Assembly: GCA_000436255.1 (NCBI GenBank) | Contig: HF990795.1 | Span: 22,265 to 36,107, forward strand | DNA length: 13,843 nt | Direction: 5' to 3' | DNA from: Clostridium sp. CAG:1193 | GTDB lineage: Bacteria; Bacillota_I; Bacilli_A; RF39; UBA660 | Part shown: positions 1-7,087 of the stretch, piece after piece | How the letters are laid out: each line of letters begins with the position of its first letter | Position numbering within the stretch: position 1 is the stretch's first letter | Position numbers and translations under genes: made by a program | The notes under the pieces: model-generated | What the model saw: the letters and a program-made list of their open reading frames with translations, nothing else | Told to the model about the DNA's origin: nothing | Database searches by the model: none

Positions 1-17
1 CCACCATTTATAAATAT

Positions 18-41
18 AACTCCTATCTAAGGAGTTTTTTT
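18..41 (+). terminator. Intrinsic terminator of an upstream, off-window gene
   Basis: A 7-bp perfect stem (18-24 with 30-36) closes a 5-nt loop and is followed directly by a run of T to position 41. This is a standard Rho-independent terminator on the plus strand. The gene it serves lies before the window. Confidence 0.8.
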
Positions 42-66
42 GTTGTTATTTTTCCTTGACCCATAA

Positions 67-95
67 TTTACATATTTAAATATACATGCTATAAT
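67..95 (+). promoter_or_regulatory. Promoter of ppa (extended -10)
   Basis: TTTACA at 67-72, a 17-nt spacer and TATAAT at 90-95 form a near-consensus housekeeping sigma promoter, with TG at 87-88 giving an extended -10. Transcription should begin near 102, which puts the AGGAGG at 104-109 almost at the mRNA 5' end. TTGACC at 56-61 looks like a -35 but is 28 nt from this -10 and has no good -10 of its own. Confidence 0.75.
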
Positions 96-113
96 CTTAT
101 TATAGGAGGCATT

Positions 114-605
114 ATGAAAGATATAGTAGAAATTATAGTAGAAATACCATACAGATCTAGAAATAAATATGAAATAGATAGTGTTACGGGAAGAATAAAG
201 TTAGATAGAGTTTTATATTCAGCAATGGGATATCCTGCTGAATATGGTTCAGTAGAAAATACACTTGCAGAAGATGGAGATCCACTTGATATATTAGTTT
301 TTACATCAGAACCAACATATCCTGGATGTATAATACCGGCAAGAATAATCGGATGTTTAGAAATGATTGATAATAATAAACTAGATTATAAATTAATAGC
401 AGTTTCTGCATGCGATCCAAGATATAATGAAGTAGGTAGTCTTAAGGATATTGCCACATTTACTTTAAAAGAAATAAAAAACTTCTTTGAGAATTATAAG
501 AAGTTACAAAACATTAAAGTGGTTGTAAAAGATTATCGTGATAAAGAATATGCATTAAAAGTATTAGAAGAAAGTAAGAAAAGATACATAGAAAAAAACA
601 GTTAA
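114..605 (+). CDS. ppa: Inorganic pyrophosphatase, family I
   Basis: This soluble cytoplasmic enzyme hydrolyses pyrophosphate to two phosphates and so pulls biosynthetic reactions such as tRNA charging and nucleotide polymerisation forward. At 163 residues it has the usual bacterial family I length. The family signature EDGDPLDILV is at residues 53-62, with the Mg2+-binding aspartates D54, D56 and D59. Further conserved active-site residues are visible: K18, E20 and R32 near the N-terminus, Y44, D86, D91, K93, and the Y128-K129 pair. The start is set by AGGAGG at 104-109, four bases before ATG. The gene stands alone with its own promoter, and the left arm of its terminator lies inside the last codons. 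Assignment by motif is firm. Confidence 0.97.
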   Translation: MKDIVEIIVEIPYRSRNKYEIDSVTGRIKLDRVLYSAMGYPAEYGSVENTLAEDGDPLDILVFTSEPTYPGCIIPARIIGCLEMIDNNKLDYKLIAVSACDPRYNEVGSLKDIATFTLKEIKNFFENYKKLQNIKVVVKDYRDKEYALKVLEESKKRYIEKNS

Positions 606-651
606 ATTGAAATGTACCCTTTAGGGTTCACATCAAAATACTGTTTTTTTT
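593..651. terminator. Bidirectional terminator between convergent ppa and the DUF1846 gene
   Basis: An outer 10-bp stem pairs 593-602 with 640-649. It encloses a second hairpin, 613-619 with 624-630, which has one T-T mismatch and a 4-nt loop. Plus-strand transcripts end in eight T (644-651); read from the other strand, the A run at 592-598 gives a T tract for the minus-strand gene. The structure therefore serves both converging genes and overlaps the ppa stop codon and the DUF1846 stop codon. Confidence 0.8.
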
Positions 652-2131
652 AATAAAATAAGTTTTCTGAATAAAATACTGGCTCACAAGTAAGTATTAT
701 ACCTAGTTTTTTAAGACTTTTTAAATCCCCATTTGTAACCATATATGTAGCATGTGCTTCACAATCTTTTAATAAAGAAAGTGCAGTAAGTGCTTTTTCA
801 ATCATTGAATTAGTTACAGAGCAAATTGATAATGCAATCATAACTTCATCTAGTTGAAGTGGATTATTACTATTTAAATCCTTTCCTCTTGTTTTAAATA
901 TAGGTTCTAAAACAGATGGAGAAAGTAAATTAATTTCATCTGGAATTTTGGTTAAATCCTTAATTGCATTTAGAATAACACTACTTGCAGGACTTAACAA
1001 GTTAGTTTCCTTTCCTGTAATAATTTTACCATTTGGTAATTTTAATGATATTACGTTAGTTTTAATTTTTTCACTTTTTAATAAAGCAGGTTTTACAACA
1101 TCCAAATAATCTTCATCGATATTAAGTTCATTCATTAATAACTTAATTCTTTTTGGAACATCTTCATCAACAAGTCCCATTTTATAATTACATTTTTCTT
1201 TATAATATCTTCTTAATATTTCACGTTTTGAAGCGGACTCTACAATATCATTATTACTAATACAGTATCCAATCATATTTACACCCATATCAGTAGGAGA
1301 TTTATATATATCACTATTAGTAATTTCTCTAAGTATACTTTTTAAAACAGGGAATACCTCCAAATCTCTATTATAATTTACTGCTGTAACACCATATTCT
1401 GATAAATGAAAGCAATCAATCATATTGATATCTTTTAAATCAGCAGTAGCTGCTTCATACGCAACATTGACCGGATGCTTTAAAGGTAAGTTCCATACAG
1501 GAAATGTTTCAAATTTTGCATATCCAGCATTTATCCCTCTTTTATGTTCGTGATAAAGTTGAGATAAGCAAGTAGCAAGCTTACCACTACCAGGACCAGG
1601 TGCATTTACTAAAATAAGTTTTTTAGTAGTTTCTATATAACTATTCGCACCATATCCTTCTTCACTAACAATTGTTTCAACATCAGTAGGGTATCCTTTT
1701 GTAAATGTATGTATATAAGTTTTAATGTTATGTCTTTCTAATTTTTTAATAAATTTATCTACACTTGCTTGATTTTTATATAAAGTAATTACAACTGAAT
1801 TTATATAAAAACCTAAATTTTGAAGATTATCAATTAATCTTAGTATTTCAATATCATAAGTTATTCCATGTTCTTCTCTTGTTTTCTTTCTTTCAATATC
1901 ATTTGCATTTATACAAAATATAATCTCGAGATCATCTTTTAACTCTTTAAACATACTTATTTTAGCGTCTGACATAAATCCAGGTAATACTCTTGAAGCA
2001 TGAGTATCATCAAATAATTTACCACCAATTTCTAAATATAGTTTATCAAATAGTCCAAATCTTTCTTTTATTTTTTCACTTTGTATTTTTACATATTTAG
2101 GATAATCAAAGCCAATATTCTTCTTTTTCAT
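650..2131 (-). CDS. DUF1846 (UPF0371) family protein
   Basis: This is a 493-residue protein of the DUF1846 family, which is widespread in Firmicutes; I know of no firmly assigned biochemical function. Recognition rests on long stretches typical of the family: the N-terminal YLEIGGK (32-38) and ASRVLPG (45-51), KGYPTD (145-150), a P-loop-like APGPGSGKLA at 177-186, KFETFPVWNLP at 206-216 and AYEAATADL at 224-232. The GPGSGK segment suggests nucleotide or phosphate binding, which is inference. An upstream in-frame ATG would add 29 hydrophobic residues (MYIFVHILFF...). I reject it because AAGGAA sits just upstream of the ATG at 2131 (2141-2146) and because the family begins near this Met. The gene has its own promoter on the minus strand and shares a terminator with ppa. 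Confidence 0.93.
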   Translation of the reverse strand: MKKKNIGFDYPKYVKIQSEKIKERFGLFDKLYLEIGGKLFDDTHASRVLPGFMSDAKISMFKELKDDLEIIFCINANDIERKKTREEHGITYDIEILRLIDNLQNLGFYINSVVITLYKNQASVDKFIKKLERHNIKTYIHTFTKGYPTDVETIVSEEGYGANSYIETTKKLILVNAPGPGSGKLATCLSQLYHEHKRGINAGYAKFETFPVWNLPLKHPVNVAYEAATADLKDINMIDCFHLSEYGVTAVNYNRDLEVFPVLKSILREITNSDIYKSPTDMGVNMIGYCISNNDIVESASKREILRRYYKEKCNYKMGLVDEDVPKRIKLLMNELNIDEDYLDVVKPALLKSEKIKTNVISLKLPNGKIITGKETNLLSPASSVILNAIKDLTKIPDEINLLSPSVLEPIFKTRGKDLNSNNPLQLDEVMIALSICSVTNSMIEKALTALSLLKDCEAHATYMVTNGDLKSLKKLGIILTCEPVFYSENLFY

Positions 2132-2156
2132 AGTTATCACTTCCTTTTCTATATTA

Positions 2157-2165
2157 ATGATAACA
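2157..2165 (-). promoter_or_regulatory. Extended -10 of the DUF1846 gene promoter
   Basis: On the minus strand this reads TGTTATCAT, that is TG, one base, then TATCAT. It lies 25 nt from the ATG at 2131, with the ribosome-binding site between. The expected -35 region (about 2180-2185) is only T-rich, so the call rests on the extended -10 and its position. Confidence 0.5.
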
Positions 2166-2213
2166 TTTAAAATAAAATAAAAATATATAAAGAATAGAAT
2201 ATGTACGAAAATA

Positions 2214-2261
2214 TACAAAAAAAGAAGTATTTATCTTGTTAATATATTAAATACTTCTTTT
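2214..2261 (-). terminator. Intrinsic terminator of the HIT gene
   Basis: A perfect 13-bp inverted repeat pairs 2220-2232 with 2249-2261 around a 16-nt loop. Read on the minus strand it is followed by an uninterrupted T run (complement of the A run ending near 2217). The 5' arm begins inside the last coding codons and the other arm covers the stop codon of the HIT gene. Confidence 0.85.
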
Positions 2262-2617
2262 ACATCTAATTTATCACCATTATATACTATATCAACTTTT
2301 TCACCTTTATATCTAGGTGTTAGATGCATATGAAAATGTTTTACTTCTTGACCATAATCATTATTTTGAGAAATGGTTAATCCATCTACATGTAACTTTT
2401 CTTTTAATAATGTATACATATTTTTAGAAATCATATTTATATGATTTAATGTATCAAGTGGTATATCTACTAAATTTGTATAATGTTTTTTTGGAACAAT
2501 TAATAAATGCCCGTTACTAGCAGGGTTAATGTTCATAAAAACCTTTACAATTTCATCTTCAAATATAGTATAAGAGGGTGCTTCATTATTTACAATTTTA
2601 CAAAAAATACAATCCAT
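2231..2617 (-). CDS. HIT-family (HINT branch) nucleotide hydrolase
   Basis: This 128-residue histidine-triad protein belongs to the Hint group, which hydrolyses phosphoramidate and related nucleotide bonds such as AMP-N-linked adducts. The triad HFHMHL at residues 94-99 (H94, H96, H98) is complete and preceded by GQEVK. The N-terminal CIFCKI supplies C3 and C6, the start of the zinc site seen in many bacterial members, and NPASNGHLLIVPKKH at 31-45 is also typical. The start at 2617 has AAAGGAGA at 2623-2630. A 67-residue N-terminal extension in frame runs antisense through the glycosyltransferase gene start and is rejected. The physiological substrate cannot be read from the sequence. It is monocistronic, with its promoter interlocked with that of the divergent glycosyltransferase. 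Confidence 0.94.
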   Translation of the reverse strand: MDCIFCKIVNNEAPSYTIFEDEIVKVFMNINPASNGHLLIVPKKHYTNLVDIPLDTLNHINMISKNMYTLLKEKLHVDGLTISQNNDYGQEVKHFHMHLTPRYKGEKVDIVYNGDKLDVKEVFNILTR

Positions 2618-2636
2618 ATTAATCTCCTTTGTAATA

Positions 2637-2668
2637 ATTTTACCATAAATATTTAAATATGGTATAAT
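2637..2668. promoter_or_regulatory. Interlocked divergent promoters for the HIT gene (-) and the glycosyltransferase gene (+)
   Basis: Plus strand: TGG then TATAAT at 2663-2668, with TTTACC at 2639-2644 as a plausible -35 (18-nt spacer). Minus strand: TGG then TAAAAT, covering 2637-2645. Each -10 lies in or beside the other promoter's -35 region, and the block from TACCATA (2641) to TATGGTA (2664) is an imperfect palindrome. Two polymerases could hardly bind together, so the two genes are probably expressed alternately or share one regulator. Confidence 0.65.
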
Positions 2669-2684
2669 TAAAAAGGTGAGCAGT

Positions 2685-3713
2685 ATGAAAAAAATTTCAG
2701 TAAATATGTTGTCTATTGCAGATAAAGTAGAAGCCCAAGGTGTAGATACTGCATATGAAGAGTTAATGAATCTATTAAATAAGTATGGTAAAAAGGATTT
2801 AAAAGTAGTTAAAAACAAAGGTTTAAACTATGATATACTTCATATGCATACAGTAAATCCAATGAGTTATATAAAGCAAAGATTAACAAAAAATGCAACT
2901 CTTACATATGTTCATTACTTACCTAATAATTTAGAAGGAGCATTAAGAATCCCTAAATTAGCATTAAAAGTATATGAATGGTGGACAAAAAGGAGTTATT
3001 TAAAATCTGATTATTTAGTAGTAGTAAACCCTACATATATAGAAGAACTATCTAAAATGGGTTTTCCAAAAGAGAAGATATTTTATATACCTAATTTTGT
3101 ATCAAGTGATAATTTTTATAAAATGAGTAAGTCTGAAATACAAAAGTATAGAAAAAAATATCATTACAACGAGGATGATTTTATAGTTATATCAGTTGGA
3201 CAACTTCATAAAGGTAAAGGAATTTTTGATTTTATAAAAATAGCAAAAGAAAATCCAGATATAAAATTTATATGGGTAGGTGGGTTTACATTTGGAAAAT
3301 TTATGGAGTCATATGACAAAATAAAAAAAGTATATGATAATCCTCCAGAAAATCTTACATTTACTGGTATTGTTAAAAGAGAAGAAGTAAATATCTTATG
3401 TAATATATCAGATGTATTCTTTATGCCATCACATTATGAATCTTTCGCACTTGTCGCACTTGAAGCTGCACACACAGAAAAACCTCTTGTTTTAAGAGAT
3501 TTAGATACCTATAAAGATGTATATTTTGATAACTTCTTAAAAGGTAAGAATAATAAAGAATTTATAAAAGAAATAAGAATGTTAAAAGATGATAAAAAGT
3601 TATATAATGAGTATGTTAGTAAATCCAAGAAAATAAAATCAATATATAATGATGAAGTCATATATAAAAAGTGGTTAAATTTATATACAAAAATATCCAA
3701 GAAGAATCAGTAA
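2685..3713 (+). CDS. GT4 glycolipid glycosyltransferase, LafB/CpoA/DGS-like
   Basis: A 342-residue GT-B retaining glycosyltransferase of family GT4. Its N-terminus (ISVNMLSIADKVEAQGV) and the blocks LVVVNP (111-116), YIPNFVSS (134-141), FIWVGGFTFG (195-204) and NPPENLTFTGIV (219-230) resemble streptococcal CpoA/LafB and the Acholeplasma diglucosyl-diacylglycerol synthase as I remember them. The donor-site ExxxxxxxE motif is E252...E260 (ESFALVALE), and GQLHKGKG (172-179) fits the phosphate-binding loop. The likely role is adding a second sugar to monoglycosyl-diacylglycerol at the inner membrane face, making the glycolipid anchor or bilayer lipid; the donor sugar is not determinable. A GTG at 2676 is also in frame, but AAGGTGAG at 2673-2680 with 4-nt spacing selects ATG 2685. 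The partner enzyme for the first sugar is not in the window. Confidence 0.85.
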   Translation: MKKISVNMLSIADKVEAQGVDTAYEELMNLLNKYGKKDLKVVKNKGLNYDILHMHTVNPMSYIKQRLTKNATLTYVHYLPNNLEGALRIPKLALKVYEWWTKRSYLKSDYLVVVNPTYIEELSKMGFPKEKIFYIPNFVSSDNFYKMSKSEIQKYRKKYHYNEDDFIVISVGQLHKGKGIFDFIKIAKENPDIKFIWVGGFTFGKFMESYDKIKKVYDNPPENLTFTGIVKREEVNILCNISDVFFMPSHYESFALVALEAAHTEKPLVLRDLDTYKDVYFDNFLKGKNNKEFIKEIRMLKDDKKLYNEYVSKSKKIKSIYNDEVIYKKWLNLYTKISKKNQ

Positions 3714-3736
3714 TATATACTGGTTTTTCTTTTTTT
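3699..3736 (+). terminator. Intrinsic terminator of the glycosyltransferase gene
   Basis: A 14-bp stem with two G-T pairs (3699-3712 with 3718-3731) closes a 5-nt loop (ATATA). The right arm merges into a T-rich run to 3736. The left arm lies in the last codons and the stop. Confidence 0.8.
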
Positions 3737-3737
3737 G

Positions 3738-3746
3738 TGGTAAAAT
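3738..3746 (+). promoter_or_regulatory. Extended -10 of the suf operon promoter
   Basis: TGG followed by TAAAAT (3741-3746). It starts one base after the T tract of the preceding terminator, so the -35 region overlaps that hairpin and has no clear consensus. The sufC ATG is 21 nt downstream, with GAGGTGAT at 3757-3764. This promoter probably drives sufC through uppS. Confidence 0.6.
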
Positions 3747-3767
3747 AAGAATGATTGAGGTGATTTT

Positions 3768-4520
3768 ATGCTTAAAATTGAGAATTTAAATGTAAGCGTT
3801 TCAGATAAAAAAATATTAAATGATTTTAATCTTTTAATAAATGATGGAGAAATTCATGCGATAATGGGACCAAATGGTACAGGGAAATCGACACTATCAA
3901 AAGTAATAATGAGAGATGAAGAATATAGAGTATTAAGTGGTAATATTACTTTTGATAATAATGATATTTTAAAAATGAGTACTGATGAAGTAGCAAGATT
4001 GGGAATATTCCTTGCTATGCAGTATCCAATTAGTATTGAAGGTGTGTCTAATGCAGATATGTTAAGAACAAGCCTTAGTATTAAAAATAAAAGTATGATA
4101 AATTTATATAAATTTATTACAGAATTAGAAGGTTATTATGAGAAACTTAATTTTGATAAAAGTAAAATACATTCATCAGTAAATGAGGGTCTTAGTGGTG
4201 GAGAAAGAAAGAAAAATGAAATAATAGGTATGAATATGCTAAAACCTAAATTTATAATACTAGATGAAATAGATTCAGGAGTTGATGTTGACAACTTAAA
4301 AGTAATTGCTGAATCTATAAAAAAATATCAAGAAGAAAGTAAAGCTTCTTTGTTAATTATTACTCATTATCCACACATATTAAACTATATTAAACCGGAT
4401 TACGTTCATATTATGAATAATGGTAGCATTGTAAAAACAGGAGACTATAGTCTTGCTTTATCAATAGAAAAAAACGGATATGAGGCAAGCATTATGAAGG
4501 AAGAAAGTATTTGTGAATAA
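3768..4520 (+). CDS. sufC: SufC, ABC-type ATPase of the SUF Fe-S cluster assembly system
   Basis: A 250-residue soluble ABC ATPase that works with SufB/SufD-type scaffolds in iron-sulfur cluster assembly and has no membrane partner. Walker A GPNGTGKS is at 34-41, the signature loop LSGGERKKNEI at 142-152, Walker B FIILDE at 162-167 and the H-loop histidine at H200 (ITH). The SufC-specific LDEIDSGVDVDNLK (165-178) and SGGERKKNE distinguish it from transporter ATPases. It is the first gene of the operon, with GAGGTGAT four bases before ATG. Its last 8 bases overlap the next gene, so translation of the ATPase and scaffold is probably coupled. All ATPase motifs are intact. Confidence 0.96.
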   Translation: MLKIENLNVSVSDKKILNDFNLLINDGEIHAIMGPNGTGKSTLSKVIMRDEEYRVLSGNITFDNNDILKMSTDEVARLGIFLAMQYPISIEGVSNADMLRTSLSIKNKSMINLYKFITELEGYYEKLNFDKSKIHSSVNEGLSGGERKKNEIIGMNMLKPKFIILDEIDSGVDVDNLKVIAESIKKYQEESKASLLIITHYPHILNYIKPDYVHIMNNGSIVKTGDYSLALSIEKNGYEASIMKEESICE

Positions 4521-5148
4521 AATAGAAATAGATAAAGCAAAAGTTATAACTAAGTTAGATACTAACAAATATGATATAAAAAGTAATGAAAAATTAATTC
4601 TGAATATAAATGAGTATACACTTAGTAATTATGAATTTAATTTAGAAGAAAATTCTTACTTAGAAATTAATAAGTTTTATAAAAATAATGGTAATAATGA
4701 AGAAGTTACAATTAATTTAAATGGTATAAATAGTAAGGTTATCTATAATTTTAGTGTTTTAAGTAATAAAAGTGAAAAATATAAGATAAATGTAAATCAT
4801 AATAATAAAAATACAATAAGTATAATTAATAATCATGGTGTGGTTTTAAATGATTCTAAATTATCATTTATTGTAAATTCAAATGTATATAAGGGTAATA
4901 CTAAATCAGTACTTGAACAATCAAGTAAAATAATAATAATGGGAGAAAATAATAGTGAAATATATCCAAATTTATATATAGATGAATTTGATGCATCTGC
5001 ACATCATGCCGCATCTATTGGTAAATTTAATAAAGATGAAATATTTTATTTATTAACAAAGGGAATAGATTATGAAAGTGCAGTTAACTTACTAATTAAA
5101 GGATTTTTAGAAAATAATTTAAATGGGGGTGATAAATTTGAATGTTAA
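4513..5148 (+). CDS. Short SufB/SufD-family Fe-S scaffold subunit
   Basis: This 211-residue protein is placed in the SufB/SufD family by its C-terminal block: PNLYIDEFDASAHHAASIG (152-170), then FYLLTKGIDYESAVNLLIKGF (178-198), matching the family's histidine-containing loop and final helices. H165 aligns with the functionally important H360 of E. coli SufD. The middle (about 30-140) is polar with alternating hydrophobics, as expected of the family beta-helix. It is about half the length of E. coli SufD (about 420 residues) and lacks the N-terminal part. It has only one cysteine, the final residue C211, so the acceptor Cys of E. coli SufB has no counterpart. The start is GTG 4513, with AAGGAAG at 4497-4503 inside sufC. 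It lies between sufC and sufS, so the partnership is clear. Whether it acts as a homodimer or with a SufB encoded elsewhere is unknown. Confidence 0.85.
   Translation: MNKIEIDKAKVITKLDTNKYDIKSNEKLILNINEYTLSNYEFNLEENSYLEINKFYKNNGNNEEVTINLNGINSKVIYNFSVLSNKSEKYKINVNHNNKNTISIINNHGVVLNDSKLSFIVNSNVYKGNTKSVLEQSSKIIIMGENNSEIYPNLYIDEFDASAHHAASIGKFNKDEIFYLLTKGIDYESAVNLLIKGFLENNLNGGDKFEC
5125..5140 (+). promoter_or_regulatory. Ribosome-binding site and TTG start of sufS
   Basis: GGGGGTGAT at 5125-5133 is followed four bases later by TTG at 5138, matching the GGTGAT + 4 nt pattern of sufC and the gene at 9220. The in-frame ATG at 5123 has no ribosome-binding site before it and overlaps this one, so TTG is the better start. 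Confidence 0.7.
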
Positions 5149-6328
5149 AAATGACTTTAAAATGCTTGATAAAAGCATAGTATATTTTGACAGTGGTGCG
5201 ACTACTTTTAAGCCTAATAAAGTATTAGACAGTATTGTTGATTATTATACAAATTATACAGCAAATGCACATAGAGGAGACTATGATATAAGTTATCAAG
5301 TAGATATTAAGTATGAGGGTGCAAGAGAGAAAGTAAGAGAATTTATAAATGCAAAAAGTGCTAGTGAAATAGTATTTACAAGTGGTGCAACTCAATCTTT
5401 AAATATGATAATAAGCGGATTTTTTAATGAATATTTAAATGATTTTGATGAAGTATTAATTACAAAGGCAGAGCATGCATCAAATATACTTCCTTGGTTT
5501 AATATAGATAAAAATATTAAAGTAAAATATATTGAACTAGATAACGATTTAGTTACTATGGAAAATGTAATAAAAAGTATTACACCAAATACAAAAGTTA
5601 TTTCAATCGCACATATTACAAATGTGATTGGAGATATAAGGCCAATAAAAGAAATTTGCAAGTATGCACATGAAAGAGGTATTTTAGTTGTAGTAGATGG
5701 TGCACAAAGTGTTCCACACATTAAAACAGATGTACAAGATTTAGATGTAGATTTTCTAGCTTTTTCTGGACATAAAATGTGTGGCCCAACAGGAATAGGT
5801 GTACTATATGGAAAATATGAATTACTAGATAAAGTAAAACCACAAAATGTAGGTGGTGGAATGAATAACTCTTTTGAAAGTGATTCAACTTATAAATATA
5901 AAACTTTACCACACAGATTAGAAGCAGGAACACCTAATATAGAAGGTGCAATCGGACTAGGAAGTGCAATAGATTATTTAAATGAAATAGGAATGGATAA
6001 TATAAATAAGTACATTCATAATCTTAGAGATTATGGAATAAAAGAATTATCAAAATTAGATAATATTGATATATATAACAAAGATATTTATTCATCAAAT
6101 ATAGTGTTTAATGTAAGAGGTGTATTTAGTCAAGACACAGCAACATACCTAAATAAATGTGGTATATGTGTAAGAGCAGGAAATCACTGTGCAAAAATAC
6201 TAAAAGAAGAAATAGGAGTAACAAATACTTGTAGAGTAAGTATATATTTTTATAATACTAAAGAAGATATTGATTTATTAGTAAAAGCATTAAGTGAAAA
6301 AGACATATTAAAAAAATCACTAATATAG
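5138..6328 (+). CDS. sufS: SufS cysteine desulfurase (group II)
   Basis: A 396-residue PLP-dependent enzyme that takes sulfur from L-cysteine as a persulfide for Fe-S cluster assembly. YFDSGATTFKPN (16-27) is the family start and H113 (KAEHASN) the PLP-stacking histidine. D187 in VDGAQS binds the cofactor ring, and the Schiff-base lysine is K213 in FSGHKMCGPTGIG. The catalytic cysteine is C351 in RAGNHCAK; the short loop around it marks a SufS rather than an IscS/NifS. The usual form is RAGHHCAQP, so N349 replaces one His. It overlaps the scaffold gene by 11 bases and starts with TTG. It ends in TAG, the only TAG stop in the window. No sufU or sufE sulfur acceptor follows; the next gene is uppS. 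Confidence 0.95.
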   Translation: MNVKNDFKMLDKSIVYFDSGATTFKPNKVLDSIVDYYTNYTANAHRGDYDISYQVDIKYEGAREKVREFINAKSASEIVFTSGATQSLNMIISGFFNEYLNDFDEVLITKAEHASNILPWFNIDKNIKVKYIELDNDLVTMENVIKSITPNTKVISIAHITNVIGDIRPIKEICKYAHERGILVVVDGAQSVPHIKTDVQDLDVDFLAFSGHKMCGPTGIGVLYGKYELLDKVKPQNVGGGMNNSFESDSTYKYKTLPHRLEAGTPNIEGAIGLGSAIDYLNEIGMDNINKYIHNLRDYGIKELSKLDNIDIYNKDIYSSNIVFNVRGVFSQDTATYLNKCGICVRAGNHCAKILKEEIGVTNTCRVSIYFYNTKEDIDLLVKALSEKDILKKSLI

Positions 6329-6335
6329 GAGGATT

Positions 6336-7031
6336 ATGATACCAAAACATGTTGCAATAATAATGGATGGAAATGGAAGATGGGCAGAACAAAGAGGCTT
6401 AAAAAGAAGTGATGGACATAAGGCCGGTTCTGAGGCATTAAAAAAAGTAGTTGAATATGCATTTAATAATGGAATAGAAGTATTAAGCGTATTTGCATTT
6501 TCAACTGAAAACTTTAAAAGAAGTGCTGAAGAAGTTAATTATTTAATGAATTTATTTGTAGTAGTATTTAAAAAATATTTTAATGAATTACACAATAAAG
6601 GAATTAAAATAGTATTTTCAAAAAAAGAAGAGGGACTTCCTGTTAATTTAGAAAAATTAATTAAAGACATAACAGAAAAAACAAAAAATAATAAAAAAGG
6701 AATTTTTAATGTATGTATTAATTATGGTGGATATGATGAAATAATAGATATGACTAAAAAAATATCTACTAAAGTAAAAAATAATGAACTTGATATAAAT
6801 GATATTAATGCACATGTTATAAATGAAAATTTATATCAAGTTCTTCCACCAATAGATTTAGTGATAAGAACAAGCGGGGAATATAGAATTAGTAATTTTA
6901 TGTTATTACAAATGGCATATGCAGAATTATACTTTACGAATACATATTTTCCAGATTTTAATGATACTGAATTTGAAAAAGCGCTAAATGAATATAAAAA
7001 TAGAAATAGAAGATTTGGAGGAAACACTTAA
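6336..7031 (+). CDS. uppS: Undecaprenyl diphosphate synthase (cis-prenyltransferase)
   Basis: A 231-residue enzyme that condenses isopentenyl diphosphate onto farnesyl diphosphate to make the C55 lipid carrier for peptidoglycan and other wall polymers. The signature HVAIIMDGNGRWA is at 5-17 (catalytic D11, N13, R15), followed by GH at 27-28, AFSTENFKRS at 54-63 and the diphosphate-binding RTSGEYRISNF at 178-188, then E197 (AYAEL). Family members usually have W in LLWQ and WPDF; here these are LLQ and FPDF, mild divergence. AGGAGG at 6327-6332 overlaps the sufS TAG stop, 3 nt before ATG. It is cotranscribed with suf, although no functional link is obvious. No cdsA follows, which is its frequent neighbour elsewhere. 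Confidence 0.96.
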   Translation: MIPKHVAIIMDGNGRWAEQRGLKRSDGHKAGSEALKKVVEYAFNNGIEVLSVFAFSTENFKRSAEEVNYLMNLFVVVFKKYFNELHNKGIKIVFSKKEEGLPVNLEKLIKDITEKTKNNKKGIFNVCINYGGYDEIIDMTKKISTKVKNNELDINDINAHVINENLYQVLPPIDLVIRTSGEYRISNFMLLQMAYAELYFTNTYFPDFNDTEFEKALNEYKNRNRRFGGNT

Positions 7032-7048
7032 ATGGTGTTTTTTCTTTT
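7020..7048 (+). terminator. Intrinsic terminator of the suf-uppS operon
   Basis: AAACAC (7022-7027) pairs with GTGTTT (7035-7040), extended by a T-G pair towards a TAAAT loop and followed by a T-rich run (7038-7048). The left arm lies in the last codons of uppS and the stop codon is in the loop. Confidence 0.65.
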
Positions 7049-7087
7049 AATAAATATATTAATATTATATTAATAGTAGGTGATTAT

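Noticed and set aside
56..61. TTGACC as the -35 of the ppa promoter
   Set aside because: It is 28 nt from the good TATAAT; TTTACA at 67-72 has the correct 17-nt spacing.
2132..2218. Hydrophobic N-terminal extension of the DUF1846 protein as a signal or membrane anchor
   Set aside because: It covers the promoter and ribosome-binding site of the ATG at 2131; its hydrophobicity reflects AT-rich noncoding DNA read in frame.
2618..2818. 67-residue N-terminal extension of the HIT protein
   Set aside because: It runs antisense through the glycosyltransferase promoter and start; the ATG at 2617 has a good ribosome-binding site and matches the family N-terminus.
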